A stretch of DNA of 64,000 nucleotides, from contig JACKIG010000009.1 of the NCBI GenBank assembly GCA_020638595.1, forward strand, positions 137,302 to 201,301, given 5' to 3'. This DNA is from Rhodospirillaceae bacterium. GTDB taxonomy: Bacteria; Pseudomonadota; Alphaproteobacteria; DSM-16000; Inquilinaceae. The notes beneath the pieces are model-generated. The model saw nothing but the letters and a program-made list of their open reading frames with translations. It did no database searches and was not told the origin of the DNA. Each line of letters opens with the position of its first letter. The stretch's first letter is position 1. Shown in pieces: positions 27,508 to 35,887 of the stretch. Made by a program: the position numbers and the translations under genes.

Positions 27508-28362
27508 TCAGCCCCAGGGGCCGGCCGCGCCGGCCATCTGACGCAGCCGTGCGATGCGGTTCTGCGTGCTGGGATGGGTGGCGAACAGCCCGTCCATCGC
27601 CTGGGCGTGCAGCGGGTTGATGATGAACAGATGCGCCGTCGCGGGGTTGCGCTCCGCCGCCATGTTCACGGTACCGCGGGCGACCCGGTCGATCTTCTCC
27701 AGCGCACCGGCCAGCCACAGCGGCCGGCCGCAGATCTCCGCACCGATGCGGTCGGCCTCGTACTCGCGCGACCGGCTGATGGCCATTTGAACCAGGGCTG
27801 CGGCCAGGGGCGCCAGCACCATCATCAACAGGGAACCGACGATGCCCAGGGGGTTGTTGCGGTTGCCGCCGAAGAACAGGGCGAAGTTGGCCAGCATGGA
27901 CAGGGCGCCGGCCAGCGTCGCCGTCACGGTCATGATCAGCGTGTCGCGGTTGCGCACATGCGCCAGCTCGTGGGCCATGACGCCGGCCAGCTCTTCCGCG
28001 GTCAGGCGCCGGATCAGCCCGGTGGTCGCGGCGACGGCGGCATTGGCCGGGCTGCGTCCGGTGGCAAAGGCGTTGGGCTGGTCGCTGTCGATCAGGTAGA
28101 CGCGCGGCATCGGCATGCCGGCGCGCCCGGCCAGCTGGGCGACGATGCCGTAGTATTCGGGCGCACCCTGCGCGTCGACCTCATGCGCATTGTGCATGCG
28201 CAGGACCAGCTTGTCGGCATTCCAATAGGCGAAGGCGTTGGTTGCCACCGCGATCAGCAGGGCGATGACGATGCCGCCCTGGCCGCCCAGAAGGAAACCC
28301 GCACCGAGAAACAGCGCGGTCATCGCCGCCATCAGTATCGCCGTGCGTACCATCCCGCCCAT
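27508..28362 (-). CDS. htpX: HtpX membrane zinc metalloprotease
   Basis: HtpX (family M48) degrades damaged membrane proteins at the inner membrane. The 284-residue protein has two N-terminal helices (TAILMAAMTALFLGAGFLLGG and the next), the zinc motif HELAH in GVMAHELAHVRNRDT, two further helices (around residues 150-195) and the distal ligand in SREYEADRIGAEI. The region LIDSDQPNAFATGRSP is typical of the family. The start is taken as the ATG at 28360-28362; the ATG at 28353 is possible. DUF1674 is divergent from it. The gene has no recognisable heat-shock promoter that I could see. Confidence 0.94.
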   Translation of the reverse strand: MGGMVRTAILMAAMTALFLGAGFLLGGQGGIVIALLIAVATNAFAYWNADKLVLRMHNAHEVDAQGAPEYYGIVAQLAGRAGMPMPRVYLIDSDQPNAFATGRSPANAAVAATTGLIRRLTAEELAGVMAHELAHVRNRDTLIMTVTATLAGALSMLANFALFFGGNRNNPLGIVGSLLMMVLAPLAAALVQMAISRSREYEADRIGAEICGRPLWLAGALEKIDRVARGTVNMAAERNPATAHLFIINPLHAQAMDGLFATHPSTQNRIARLRQMAGAAGPWG

Positions 28363-28493
28363 CGCCTTGCCCTTTCCCCCGGCAACGGCCCCACGAATTG
28401 GGGCGGCCCTGGAGATATGCTCGGCCGCCCGCAGTTCAAGCGTTGAACATCGACGGCTTCTCGGTCCAGATAGGGGCAGCCGCAGGGGAGCAG

Positions 28494-28679
28494 ATGATGT
28501 CCGATCCCAAGACGCCGGGCGCGGTTGCGCCGGCGGACGAAGCCCCGCCCGACGCCGCCGCGACACAGCCGCGCGGCAAGGGGCCATTGCAGAAGCCGGG
28601 CGAAATCGGTGGCCGCGACGGGCCGGAGCCGACGCGCTTCGGCGACTGGGAAGTCAACGGCCGGTGCACGGATTTCTGA
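28494..28679 (+). CDS. DUF1674 small protein (SDHAF4-like)
   Basis: This is a 61-residue protein whose conserved C-terminal half, GGRDGPEPTRFGDWEVNGRC, is the DUF1674 signature. Eukaryotic members (SDHAF4) help flavinylated SdhA assemble into succinate dehydrogenase, and the bacterial form is assumed to act similarly. The N-terminal half is disordered and rich in Ala and Pro. The start is ATG 28494 (28497 is equally possible) with GGGGAG four bases upstream. Confidence 0.85.
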   Translation: MMSDPKTPGAVAPADEAPPDAAATQPRGKGPLQKPGEIGGRDGPEPTRFGDWEVNGRCTDF

Positions 28680-28739
28680 TCGGGCCGTAGGCCCCGGTTG
28701 GCCCATCGGCAGGCAGGGGGTTGCATTCGCAGAATGTAG

Positions 28740-28768
28740 GAATATATTCAATATCATAAGTCTATGAT
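28740..28768. promoter_or_regulatory. AT-rich segment with two short palindromes upstream of the thermonuclease gene
   Basis: In an otherwise GC-rich chromosome, bases 28725-28775 are strikingly AT-rich. GAATATATTC (28740-28749) is a perfect palindrome, and ATCATA at 28753-28758 is inverted as TATGAT at 28763-28768 with a 4-base spacer. This probably marks the promoter and perhaps an operator for the thermonuclease gene starting at 28829. No regulator family is recognised. Confidence 0.35.
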
Positions 28769-28828
28769 CCTTTGTTGCGCAGCATGGCCGGCGACCCGGC
28801 CGGATGTGGCAGCAGGACTGCGGGCGGC

Positions 28829-29266
28829 ATGATGAAGTGGGTATGCGGTGTGCTGGGCCTTGCCATTGCCGTTGCTGGCTTGCCGATCCATGGGGAAGAC
28901 CGGCTGGCCGGGCCGGTGGAAGCGGACGTGACCGGCGTGATCGACGGCGACACGCTGGCGGTGCGGGCGCATATCTGGCTGGACCAGAGGGTGGAGACGC
29001 GCGTTCGGCTGGCCGGTGTCGATACGCCGGAACTGCGGGGCCGTTGCGCCGAAGAACTGGCGCTGGCGGCATTGGCCAGGGATACCGTCGCTGCGCGCGT
29101 GGCCGGGCGTGCGGTGCTGTTGCGCAACGTCCGCTTCGGCACCTATGCGGGCCGCGTGGTCGCCGAGGTCGAGGTGGATGGCGAAGACCTGTCGGCCATG
29201 CTGATCGCCGCCGGTCTGGGCCAGCCCTATGACGGGCGCGGCGAGCGCCCCGACTGGTGCGGGTGA
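28829..29266 (+). CDS. Thermonuclease (staphylococcal nuclease-like) family protein
   Basis: The 145-residue protein has a signal-like hydrophobic start (WVCGVLGLAIAVAGLPIHG) and an SNase-type OB-fold domain: VIDGDTLAVRAH, VRLAGVDTPELRGRC and YAGRVVAEV. The Asp of GDT, the Asp of VDTPE and the following Glu match nuclease metal and active-site positions; the first catalytic arginine is likely the one in VETRVRLAGVD. It is slightly shorter than the staphylococcal enzyme. It should be periplasmic. The start is ATG 28829, with 28832 possible; the ribosome site is weak. Confidence 0.8.
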   Translation: MMKWVCGVLGLAIAVAGLPIHGEDRLAGPVEADVTGVIDGDTLAVRAHIWLDQRVETRVRLAGVDTPELRGRCAEELALAALARDTVAARVAGRAVLLRNVRFGTYAGRVVAEVEVDGEDLSAMLIAAGLGQPYDGRGERPDWCG

Positions 29267-29739
29267 GGCGGTTCGTCCCCCGGCGGCCTGTCCCGCATGG
29301 CTGTTGCGCGGACGCTTGTGAAAAAATCATGACATAGCTGCAATGCAGCATGGTAGTGTGTTCGTGCAATAAAGCTGAGGCGATAACCAATCCCGGCCAA
29401 ATAGATGCCGACGCCGCTAAGAACCGTTCCAAGGAACGGGCAAAGGCGGGCATGGGAGTGATCGCAAGGCTATCGGGCGTTCGACTCGGCGTTGTTGCGT
29501 ATCATCGATACTGCGGCGCAGTCAGCCGCAGAACCGACCGACGTCCCCGCGCGGGGACACGGGCAGCGGCATCAGGTCCGCGACATGCCCCTTCCGCCGG
29601 CAGAGGTCCGCCCTCTCGCCGGCGGCGTCGTTCCGGGGCCGGCCATTACCGTCCGCGCTGCCCATGGTCGGACGCGCACGGGGCCACGGCTTGCGGTATC
29701 ATCCCGCCCCGTCTTTTCCGTTTCGCCGGGGCAGCCGCG
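29267..29739. other. 470-base region without a credible gene
   Basis: No open frame here looks like protein. The first part (29315-29400) is relatively AT-rich and could hold a promoter (TTGTGA at 29316, then TGCAAT 17 bases later, weak). GTCCCCGCGCGGGGAC at 29543-29558 is a perfect 16-base palindrome that resembles the core of the REP-like repeats at 19681-20004. The inverted pair CCGCCGG / CCGGCGG occurs near 29597-29625. The region leads into the permease gene at 29740. Confidence 0.4.
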
Positions 29740-30693
29740 ATGGCCCGCTACCTGGTCCGCCGTCTGGCAACGGTCGTCCTGACGCTGGTCGGCATGTCGC
29801 TGGTGGTGTTCGTCGTGCTCGAGATGCTTCCGGGCGACCCGGCGCTGATGATGCTCGGCACCGAGGCGACGGACGACACCCTGTGGGCGCTGCGCCATGA
29901 CCTGGGCCTCGACCAGCCGGCGGCGATCCGCTACCTGCACTGGGTCGGCGGCCTTCTGACCGGCGACCTGGGCATCAGCCACACCTACGACGTGCCCGTG
30001 GCAAGCCTGGTCGGCGACCGGCTGGCCGTCACCGTTCCGCTGGCGGGGCTGGCCATGGCGCTGGCCATCGCGCTGGCCGTGCCGCTGGGCGTCGCGGCGG
30101 CCGCGCGGCGCGGCCGCCCGGCCGACTATGCCGTCATGACCTTCAGCCAGATGGGGATCGCGGTTCCGGGCTTCTGGCTCGGCATCCTGCTGATTCTGGT
30201 CTTCTCGGTGGAACTCGACTGGTTCCGTGCCGGCGGGTTTCCCGGGTGGGACGACGGCCCCGGCCCGGCCCTGGGCGCCCTCGTGCTGCCGGCGGTGGCC
30301 CTGGCCTTGCCGGAAGCGGCCATCCTGGCGCGGGTCGCCCGCTCGGCGGTGCTCGATACGCTGGGCGAAGACTACGTGCGCACGGCCTGGGCCAAGGGGC
30401 TGGGCCGGCGGGCGGTGCTGTACCGCCACGTCCTGCGCAATGCGCTGATCCCCGTGACCACCATCGTCGGCCTGCAATTCGCCTTTCTGCTGGCCGGCGC
30501 GATCGTCGTGGAAAGCGTGTTCACGCTGCCCGGGCTGGGGCGGCTCCTGTTCCAGGCCATCGGCCAGCGGGACCTGATCGTCGTGAAGGATCTGGTGGTG
30601 ATGCTGGCCGCCATGGTGGTGGCCATCAACTTCGCCGTCGACGCCCTCTATCACCTGGCCGATCCGCGGCTGCGGCGGGCCGCATGGGTGTGA
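29740..30693 (+). CDS. Peptide/opine-type ABC transporter permease (DppB-like)
   Basis: The 317-residue inner-membrane protein matches the first permease of dipeptide/oligopeptide importers: an N-terminal LVRRLATVVLTLVGMSLVVF, the GDPALMMLG motif, LGLDQPAAIRYLHWV, and the EAA loop RTAWAKGLGRRAVLYRHVLRNA that docks on the ATPase. About six helices are visible. It overlaps the second permease gene by 10 bases. No ATP-binding or binding-protein gene is beside them, so the full importer must draw on genes outside the window (or share components). The substrate is unknown. Confidence 0.9.
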   Translation: MARYLVRRLATVVLTLVGMSLVVFVVLEMLPGDPALMMLGTEATDDTLWALRHDLGLDQPAAIRYLHWVGGLLTGDLGISHTYDVPVASLVGDRLAVTVPLAGLAMALAIALAVPLGVAAAARRGRPADYAVMTFSQMGIAVPGFWLGILLILVFSVELDWFRAGGFPGWDDGPGPALGALVLPAVALALPEAAILARVARSAVLDTLGEDYVRTAWAKGLGRRAVLYRHVLRNALIPVTTIVGLQFAFLLAGAIVVESVFTLPGLGRLLFQAIGQRDLIVVKDLVVMLAAMVVAINFAVDALYHLADPRLRRAAWV

Positions 30694-31562
30694 GGGGGCC
30701 GCCCGGGCGCCTGCCGCCGCGCCCGCCCCGGCCGCGCCGGCTGCACGCCAGCTTCGTTGCCGGGGTCGCGCTGACCGGGCTGGTTGCGGCCATGGCCGGG
30801 CTGGGCCTGGTATGGACGCCCTATGACCACACCGCCCAGGCGATCGTCCTGCGCCTGCAAGGGCCGGGCGGCGCGCACTGGCTGGGCACCGACCAGTACG
30901 GCCGCGACGTCCTGTCGATGATCATGGTCGGTGCCGGCAACTCCATCCTGGTGGGGGCGGGCGCGGTGGGCCTGGGCGCCGTGGTCGGCATCCCGCTCGG
31001 GCTGGTTGCCGCCGCCCGGGCCGGGCGCTGGCCGGACCTTGTCGTCGGCCGGCTGGTCGATGTGGTCTTTGCCTTTCCGGCGATCCTGTCGGCGGTGCTG
31101 ATCAGCGTGCTGATGGGGCCGGGCGCGGCAACGGCCATCCTGGCCATCGGCACCTTCAACATCGCCGTGTTCGCCCGGGTCACGCGCGGGGCGGCGCTGG
31201 GGGTGTATGCGCGCGAGTTCGTCCGGGCCGCCCTGGCGCTGGGGCGGCGGCGCAGCGACATCGCCATCCGCCACGTGCTGCCCAACGCGTCCGGGGTGCT
31301 GATCGTCCAGGCGACCATCCAGTTCGCGGTGGCCATCCTGGCCGAAGCGGCGTTGAGCTATCTGGGGCTCGGCATCCAGCCGCCGCAGCCGAGCTGGGGC
31401 AAGATGCTGTTCGACGCCCAGACGCTGATGTTCATGGCGCCGTTGCAGGCCGTCTTTCCGGGGCTGGCCATCGCGATTGCCGTCATGGGGCTGAACCTGC
31501 TGGGCGACGGGCTGCGCGACCTCCTGGACCCGCGGCTCGGCCCGCGGCGGACGACGGCCTGA
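30684..31562 (+). CDS. Peptide/opine-type ABC transporter permease (DppC-like)
   Basis: This is the 292-residue partner of the preceding permease. It shows HWLGTDQYGRDVLSMIMVGA, a near-perfect DppC-family motif, an EAA loop (REFVRAALALGRRRSDIAIR HVLPN region) and the closing segment AEAALSYLGLGIQPPQPSWG. The N-terminus is Pro/Arg-rich. ATG 30684 overlaps the end of the upstream gene, indicating coupling. The next gene is convergent, so the operon ends here with only the two permeases. Confidence 0.9.
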   Translation: MGVRGPPGRLPPRPPRPRRLHASFVAGVALTGLVAAMAGLGLVWTPYDHTAQAIVLRLQGPGGAHWLGTDQYGRDVLSMIMVGAGNSILVGAGAVGLGAVVGIPLGLVAAARAGRWPDLVVGRLVDVVFAFPAILSAVLISVLMGPGAATAILAIGTFNIAVFARVTRGAALGVYAREFVRAALALGRRRSDIAIRHVLPNASGVLIVQATIQFAVAILAEAALSYLGLGIQPPQPSWGKMLFDAQTLMFMAPLQAVFPGLAIAIAVMGLNLLGDGLRDLLDPRLGPRRTTA

Positions 31563-31574
31563 GGCGGCGGCGCG

Positions 31575-33869
31575 TCAGGCGACCTCGCGGGCGCAATAGG
31601 TGCGGGCCAGCTCCGCCAACGGCATTGGACGGCCGTACAGGTATCCCTGCCCCAGGTCGGCACCGAAACGGGCCATCAGGGCGTGCTGTTCCTGGGTTTC
31701 CACGCCTTCCGTCACCACCGTCAGCTTCAGCCCGTGCGCCATGGTGATGATGCTCTCCACCATCGCCGCGGCCGTGGGATCGACGGTCACATCCTTCACG
31801 AAGGCGCGGTCGATCTTCAGCACGTTCACGGGGAAGCTGCGCAGGTAGCTGAGCGAGGAATAGCCCGTGCCGAAATCGTCCAGCGACAGGCTGACGCCCA
31901 AGGCCGACAGCGCCTCGAGGGTCTGGTAGGTCTGCGGCAGGTCGGCCATCAGGACGCTTTCGGTAATCTCCAACTCCAGCTGCCCCGGCGACAGTCCGCT
32001 GTCGGCCAGGGCCCGCTTGACCGCATCCAAGAGCCCGGCGGTGGCAAACTGGCGGCTGGACACGTTCACGGCGACGCGCAGCCCCGGGCGGGTCTGGAGC
32101 AGCTCGGCAATCTGCTTGCAGGCGGTTTCCAGCACCCAGGTGCCGATGGGCACGATCAGGCCGGTGTCTTCGGCCAGCGAGATGAATTTCGGCGTCGGCA
32201 CCAGGCCCAGCGTGTCGTTCTTCCATCGCAGCAGGCATTCCACGCCGACCAGGCGCTGGTCCTGTACGCTCACCACCGGCTGGTAGCAGAGGAACAGCTC
32301 GTCGCGCTCCAGCGCCTTGCGCAGGTGGCCTTCCATCAGCGTGCGCTCGCGCCAGCGCTTGTTCAGCTCGGGCGTGAAGAACCGGAAGTCGTTGCGGCCG
32401 CCGTCCTTGGCACGGTAGAGCGCGGCATCGGCCTCGCGCATCAGGGCATCGGCGTCCCGACCGTTGTCGGGGAAGATGGCGATGCCCAGGCTGGCGGAGA
32501 TGTAGACTTCCCCGTGTTCCAGCCGGAACGGCGCTTCGAAGGCGCCAAGGATGCGGCGCGCGATCCGCTCCACATCCGACGCGTCGTCCAGGTCGGCCGT
32601 GATCACCGTGAACTCGTCGCCGCCCAGGCGGGCGACCACGTCGGCCGGGTTGGTCGCGGCGACGATGCGCTCGGCCGCCGACAGGATGATCTGGTCGCCG
32701 ACGGTGTGGCCGAAGCTGTCGTTGATGCGCTTGAACTGGTCGAGGTCGATGAACAGCAGGGCGACGCGCTGGCCCGTCGTTTCGGCCTGCTTCAGCGTGC
32801 GTGTCAGACGGCTGAGGAACAGGGCGCGGTTCGGCAGGTCGGTCAAGGTATCGTGGCTGGCCTGCCACTGGATCGTCTTCTGGGCGTGGCGGTGCTCGGT
32901 GATATCGGCGGTGGCACCAAGATAGCCGGCGAACCGGCCCTCGCGGTCGGTCAGCGGAACGCCGCTGTTCCTCAGCCACTTGACCTCGCCGTTGGGCAGC
33001 CGCACCGCCCAGACGAGGTTGCGGAACTGCCGGCGTGCGGCCACCGCATTGACGCTCTCCTGGAAGTCCCCATCGATGGTGTCGACCAGCAGGCAGCCGC
33101 GGCGGTGGCCGATCAGGGCCTCCTTGCCGGTCCCCAGCACTTCCTCCATCCGGTCGGAAACATAGGTGACGCGGTCTGCGGTATCGGTCTCCCAGAACCA
33201 GTCGTTGGATGTCTCGGCCAGGGCGCGGAACCGTGTCTCGCTCTCGCGCAGCGACTGCTCCGCGGCAAGCTGCGCCAGCTCGCGTGCAACCAGGTTCGCC
33301 ACCAGGATGAGGCCCAGCGGGTAGTAGCACGTGCCGATGGCGGTATAGACCAGCGCCACGTGGAAAGCTGCGTCCCAGGTCCACAGGCCGATGAAGCCCA
33401 CCAGCAGTGCCGGTGAGGCGCTGGTCAGCGTGACCATGACGCCCAGCTGGGCAAGCCGTATCGTCGAAGGCCGTGCCGGGACGACCGGCAGGGTGCGCAG
33501 GAAGCCGAGGCAGCCCAGCAGGGTCAGGCCGGCGCTGACGACACCGGGCATGGCGCCGTCACCCCCCAGCAGAAGGCGGACGACGGAGATGCCGGCGGCC
33601 GTCAGGACACCGCTCAGCGGGCCGCCGAACAGGGCGCTGGCCGCGATGGCGACGTTGCGCCCATCGACCAGGATGCCGTCGACCAGCTCCAGCGACACCA
33701 GCATGGCGCCCATGCCGACCAGGGCGAATCCGCACCCCAGGACCACGGCCGATCGGTGCCCGGACAGGGATTTCAGCCGGCGCGTCGCCAGGCTGATGGC
33801 CACAGTCAGACCGATGAGCGTCACCATATTGGTGGCAAGTGCGCCAAATACGCCCAACAGATCGACCAT
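31575..33869 (-). CDS. Cyclic-di-GMP enzyme: 5TM receptor, PAS, GGDEF and EAL domains
   Basis: The 764-residue protein can make and/or break cyclic-di-GMP. The N-terminus holds about six helices in the LytS/5TM-receptor pattern (GRNVAIAASALFGGPLSG, residues 1-190), followed by a PAS domain (about 210-325; AETSNDWFWETDTADRVTY), a GGDEF domain with an intact active site in ARLGGDEFTV (near 430), and an EAL domain. The EAL motif itself reads ECLLRW; the rest (LEITESVLM, LDDFGTGYSSLSYL, KIDRAFVKD, VTEGVET) is intact, so activity may be retained. The start is ATG 33867-33869 with GAGG upstream. It converges with the permease pair. Confidence 0.92.
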   Translation of the reverse strand: MVDLLGVFGALATNMVTLIGLTVAISLATRRLKSLSGHRSAVVLGCGFALVGMGAMLVSLELVDGILVDGRNVAIAASALFGGPLSGVLTAAGISVVRLLLGGDGAMPGVVSAGLTLLGCLGFLRTLPVVPARPSTIRLAQLGVMVTLTSASPALLVGFIGLWTWDAAFHVALVYTAIGTCYYPLGLILVANLVARELAQLAAEQSLRESETRFRALAETSNDWFWETDTADRVTYVSDRMEEVLGTGKEALIGHRRGCLLVDTIDGDFQESVNAVAARRQFRNLVWAVRLPNGEVKWLRNSGVPLTDREGRFAGYLGATADITEHRHAQKTIQWQASHDTLTDLPNRALFLSRLTRTLKQAETTGQRVALLFIDLDQFKRINDSFGHTVGDQIILSAAERIVAATNPADVVARLGGDEFTVITADLDDASDVERIARRILGAFEAPFRLEHGEVYISASLGIAIFPDNGRDADALMREADAALYRAKDGGRNDFRFFTPELNKRWRERTLMEGHLRKALERDELFLCYQPVVSVQDQRLVGVECLLRWKNDTLGLVPTPKFISLAEDTGLIVPIGTWVLETACKQIAELLQTRPGLRVAVNVSSRQFATAGLLDAVKRALADSGLSPGQLELEITESVLMADLPQTYQTLEALSALGVSLSLDDFGTGYSSLSYLRSFPVNVLKIDRAFVKDVTVDPTAAAMVESIITMAHGLKLTVVTEGVETQEQHALMARFGADLGQGYLYGRPMPLAELARTYCAREVA

Positions 33870-34060
33870 AGACCTCACCGCGACTCCCCTGCGGCCCAGT
33901 GTCCGGCAAATGCCGTAAGAAACGGTAAACTCCCCCCGAAACACCGCGTCGAACAGGATGGAAGGGGCGCCAGCGGTATTGACAGCGGTTGCCGGGCATG
34001 CCACGGCCTGACCGCTGTAACGCGCGGTCAAGCGCATGCCTCAGGGAGGAGAGCACCCCC

Positions 34061-35872
34061 GTGTCCGTTTTCACCACTCGGCCCGAATTGATCGGGACCT
34101 TCGGTATGGTTACATCGACGCATTGGCTGGCGTCGGCGGCCGGGATGGCCATGCTGGAGCGGGGCGGCAACGCCTTCGACGCCGCCGTTGCGGCGGGTTT
34201 CGTCCTGCAGGTGGTCGAACCGCACATGAACGGCCCGGGGGGCGATTCCACCACATTGCTGCACGACGCCGCCAAGGGCGAGACGCTGGTGCTGTGCGGC
34301 CAGGGCGTGGCCCCCGGGGCCGCGACGATCGAAACCTTTCGGGATCTCGGGCTGGGGATGGTGCCGGGCACCGGGCTTCTGGCCGCCGTCGTCCCCGGCG
34401 CCTTCGACGCGTGGCTCTTGATGCTGCGCGACCGCGGCACGTTGCCGTTGCGCGAGGTGCTGGCCCCGGCGATCGGCTATGCCGAATCCGGCTATCCCGT
34501 CGCCGAGCATGTCAGCGGCGCGATCCAGGCGGTGGCCGGTCTGTTCCGGCAGTACTGGCCCAGCTCCGCCGCGGTGTACCTTGCCGGCGGCACCGGCCCG
34601 CGCCCGGGCCAGCTGTTCCGCAATCCGGCCCTGGCGGCCTTCTACCGTCGCCTGCTGCTGGAAGCCGAGGCGGTCGGACGCGACCGCGAAGGGGTGGTCG
34701 AGGCGGCCCGCAACGTCTTCTATACCGGCTTCGTGGCCGATGCCATCGACCGGTTCTGCCGTGGTACCGAAGTGATGGATTCCAGCGGCCGCCCCCATCA
34801 CGGCCTGCTGACGGGCGACGACATGGTCGACTGGCGGTCCGGCTATGAGGCGCCGGCCACGCTCGACTACGAAGACTTCGTCGTCTGCAAGGGCGGCGGC
34901 TGGGGCCAGGGGCCGATCTTCCTGCAACAGCTGGCGCTGCTGAAGCATTTCGACGTGGCCGGCATGGACCCCGAAGGGCCGGAATTCGTCCACACCGTGG
35001 TGGAATGCGCCAAGCTGGCGCTGGCGGACCGCGAGGCCTATTACGGCGACCGGCCGGGAATGCCCGCCCCGATCCCCGACCTTCTGGCCCCCGGCTACAA
35101 CGCCGCGCGGGCACGGCTGGTGGAGGAGCGGGCGAGCCACGAGTTCCGTCCCGGCGACCTGCCCGGGCACGCGGCCTATTGGCCGTCGGACGACGAACTG
35201 CCGCTGAACGTCGCGGAACTGGAGGCGACGTTCGGCACCGGCGAGCCGGTGTCGGTGGCCGTGGCCGCCGGGCCGCCGCGCGGCGATACCTGCCATCTGG
35301 ACGTGGTCGATGCCCGGGGCAACATGGTCTCGGCGACGCCGTCGGGCGGCTGGCTGCAAAGTTCGCCGGTAATCCCCGAACTGGGCTTTCCGCTGGGCAC
35401 ACGCGGGCAGATGTTCCGCCTCGACCCGGGCAGCCCGGCCGCCGTGGGGCCGGGGCGGCGTCCGCGCACCACCCTGTCGGCGACGCTGGCATTGCGCGAC
35501 GGCAAGCCGGCCATGGCGATGGGCACCCCCGGCGGCGACCAGCAGGACCAGTGGACGCTGACCCTGTTCCTGCGTGTCGTCCACCACTACGCCAACCTGC
35601 AGCAGGCGATCGACGCGCCGACCTTCCACACCAACCACACGCCGTCCAGTTTCTGGCCGCGGCGCGCCCATCCGGGCGAGATCGAGGTGGAGACGCGGCT
35701 GCCCCAGCGCACACTGGACGAGCTGGCGGCGCGCGGCCACCACCTGAAGCGGGTCGGCGACTGGGCGCTGGGCCGCCTGTCGGCGGTTGCGCGGGACGAG
35801 ACGGCGGAGGGGATTGCCCTGAGGGCCGCGGCCAACCCGCGCCGCATGCAGGGCTACGCCGCCGGACGCTAG
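34061..35872 (+). CDS. Gamma-glutamyltransferase-family Ntn hydrolase
   Basis: The 603-residue protein is a member of the gamma-glutamyltransferase family, autocatalytic hydrolases that split before a threonine. Family marks are ERGGNAFDAAVAAGFVLQVV and NGPGGDSTTLL in the large subunit, a central KGGGWGQGP, and the cleavage region GDTCHLDVVDARGN near residue 409. The nucleophile threonine is present, but the usual second threonine is cysteine and the following GNMVSATPSGGW differs from the classic glutathione form, so the substrate may not be glutathione. There is no signal peptide. The start is GTG 34061 with GGGAGGAG upstream. A LysR gene follows after 15 bases. Confidence 0.85.
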   Translation: MSVFTTRPELIGTFGMVTSTHWLASAAGMAMLERGGNAFDAAVAAGFVLQVVEPHMNGPGGDSTTLLHDAAKGETLVLCGQGVAPGAATIETFRDLGLGMVPGTGLLAAVVPGAFDAWLLMLRDRGTLPLREVLAPAIGYAESGYPVAEHVSGAIQAVAGLFRQYWPSSAAVYLAGGTGPRPGQLFRNPALAAFYRRLLLEAEAVGRDREGVVEAARNVFYTGFVADAIDRFCRGTEVMDSSGRPHHGLLTGDDMVDWRSGYEAPATLDYEDFVVCKGGGWGQGPIFLQQLALLKHFDVAGMDPEGPEFVHTVVECAKLALADREAYYGDRPGMPAPIPDLLAPGYNAARARLVEERASHEFRPGDLPGHAAYWPSDDELPLNVAELEATFGTGEPVSVAVAAGPPRGDTCHLDVVDARGNMVSATPSGGWLQSSPVIPELGFPLGTRGQMFRLDPGSPAAVGPGRRPRTTLSATLALRDGKPAMAMGTPGGDQQDQWTLTLFLRVVHHYANLQQAIDAPTFHTNHTPSSFWPRRAHPGEIEVETRLPQRTLDELAARGHHLKRVGDWALGRLSAVARDETAEGIALRAAANPRRMQGYAAGR

Positions 35873-35887
35873 GGCCGATCCCGCCCG

